Origin: Bacteroidota bacterium
GTDB taxonomy: Bacteria; Bacteroidota; Bacteroidia; NS11-12g; UBA955
Reading direction: 5' to 3'
DNA: 64,000 nucleotides
Assembly: GCA_016787485.1 (NCBI GenBank)
Contig: JAEUUL010000022.1
Location: 208,751 to 272,750, forward strand
The notes beneath the pieces are model-generated. The model was not told the origin of the DNA and made no database searches. It was given only the letters and a program-made list of their open reading frames with translations. The position numbers and the translations under genes are program-made. Shown piece after piece: positions 63,349-64,000 of the stretch; position 1 is the stretch's first letter; each line of letters begins with the position of its first letter.

Positions 63349-64000
63349 TTTGCCCGGGAAGCAGAGTATTTGCAACCTTTTGGAGATAGCATTTTCCCTG
63401 TTTCAACTGCCGTGCGGTTACAGTGGGTTGCACACAGGTACTGCGCACTTTACTGCTGTTGTGATCATACACCACTGCACCTGCCGGGGAAATATATCCG
63501 AAACCATGATCGAATGCGTACCAGGCAAAATGGGCCCCGGCAGGATTCAGCAGATTTTTACTGTACTCAAACGCTGGCTCTTTCAGGCCCATTTGTGCAA
63601 GCAGTGTTGCTGCAATGTCCACTTGCGAGCCGGGTACGGAAATTTTCCTGCCACGCCATTCTGGTTTCAGCGCCCCACCTGTAATGAGCATGGGTATCTG
63701 AAAACGACCCGTATCCTGCAGGTCGCGGTGGCGGGGAAAATTGCATGCGTGGTCTGCCACCAGCACCATAATGGTATTGGCATACCAGGGTTGTTTTTTT
63801 GCGTTGTTGAACCAGGCAAACACGCAACTGTCTGCATAATGCACGGTATTGCGGTAATCGTCGTTTACATGGTCAGGGTCATTGTGAAAAATGTGCGGCA
63901 CATCTGCATCGAACCATTCATGAGAAGTAAGGGTAGATAATACACTGAAAAAAGGCTTCTTCGCAGCACCCAGTTCTTTTAGCTGCAGGTTCAGCACTTC
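63338..64000 (-). CDS. LTA-synthase-like sulfatase/phosphatase family protein, 5' end cut by the window
   Basis: The frame is open to the window edge, so only the C-terminal 220 residues are visible. They match the catalytic domain of LtaS-type enzymes of the alkaline phosphatase superfamily: KPFFSVLSTLTSHEWF, DYRNTVHYADSCVFAWFNN, the metal-binding VADHACNFPRH near the middle, and QIPMLITGG and SQVDIAATLL after it. Relatives transfer phosphoglycerol or phosphoethanolamine to surface polymers. The internal GTG at 63997 is not taken as the start. It converges on the secreted-protein gene. Confidence 0.85.
   Translation of the reverse strand, partial: EVLNLQLKELGAAKKPFFSVLSTLTSHEWFDADVPHIFHNDPDHVNDDYRNTVHYADSCVFAWFNNAKKQPWYANTIMVLVADHACNFPRHRDLQDTGRFQIPMLITGGALKPEWRGRKISVPGSQVDIAATLLAQMGLKEPAFEYSKNLLNPAGAHFAWYAFDHGFGYISPAGAVVYDHNSSKVRSTCVQPTVTARQLKQGKCYLQKVANTLLPGQIKQ

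Overview
The window looks like a chromosomal segment of a Bacteroidota bacterium, probably Chitinophagales/Sphingobacteriales-like. Four proteins end in type IX secretion (T9SS) sorting domains. There are TonB-receptor and META genes, Bacteroidota-type promoters (TTTG-N19/20-TAnnTTTG), a LytS/LytTR pair with a Reg_prop/Y_Y_Y sensor, and DUF4286, DUF3817 and GldJ/GldK-like genes. No rRNA, tRNA, CRISPR array or insertion sequence was recognised. Both window edges cut genes: an SLBB exporter at the left and an LTA-synthase-like phosphatase at the right.

Layout. 1-4.6 kb: polysaccharide export (SLBB outer-membrane protein, Wzz-like co-polymerase, GT2 glycosyltransferase). 4.5-7.0 kb (minus): tyrS, a small PH-like membrane protein and a T9SS protein, divergent from a TonB-dependent receptor. 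7.0-12.0 kb: the receptor, a META lipoprotein, gapA with a clear promoter and terminator, DUF1653 and an OmpA-like protein. 12.0-16.7 kb: a phosphodiesterase, a small membrane protein, an Lhr-type helicase and a lipoprotein. 16.9-28.6 kb: one giant gene for a 3894-residue secreted multidomain protein. 28.7-33.1 kb: a SUMF1/GldJ-like protein, corA, and an AT-rich pair made of a C10 cysteine protease lipoprotein and a second lipoprotein. The C10 gene carries an 8-bp tandem repeat in its signal-peptide codons and is out of frame here, so it looks phase-variable. 33.3-38.9 kb (minus): psp1, and an operon of sirtuin, GyrI-like lipoprotein, xseA, xseB, LD-carboxypeptidase and gtrA. 38.9-41.3 kb: purS, DUF4286, mnmH and an SDR.

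The accessory part is 41.3-48.3 kb. It is clearly AT-richer than its flanks. It holds an AbiE type IV toxin-antitoxin pair with two operator-like palindromes, then a two-gene short prokaryotic Argonaute system whose partner has an SMEK domain fused to APAZ, then a DUF4145 zinc-ribbon gene with a small partner. Imperfect hairpin elements bound these modules. One kind shares a 14-nt loop motif and lies on both sides of the AbiE/Argonaute block. Another kind, about 140 bp, occurs in two diverged copies on both sides of the DUF4145 pair. This is the best candidate for an incompletely described system: a defence island built from hairpin-bounded cassettes.

48.3-64 kb: a small secreted protein, pyrF, two large T9SS proteins, DUF3817, a pentameric ligand-gated ion-channel homologue, a LytTR response regulator with its sensor kinase, an internally duplicated secreted protein and the partial phosphatase. 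In several genes the TAnnTTTG element ends only 4-5 nt before the start codon, which suggests leaderless or nearly leaderless transcripts.
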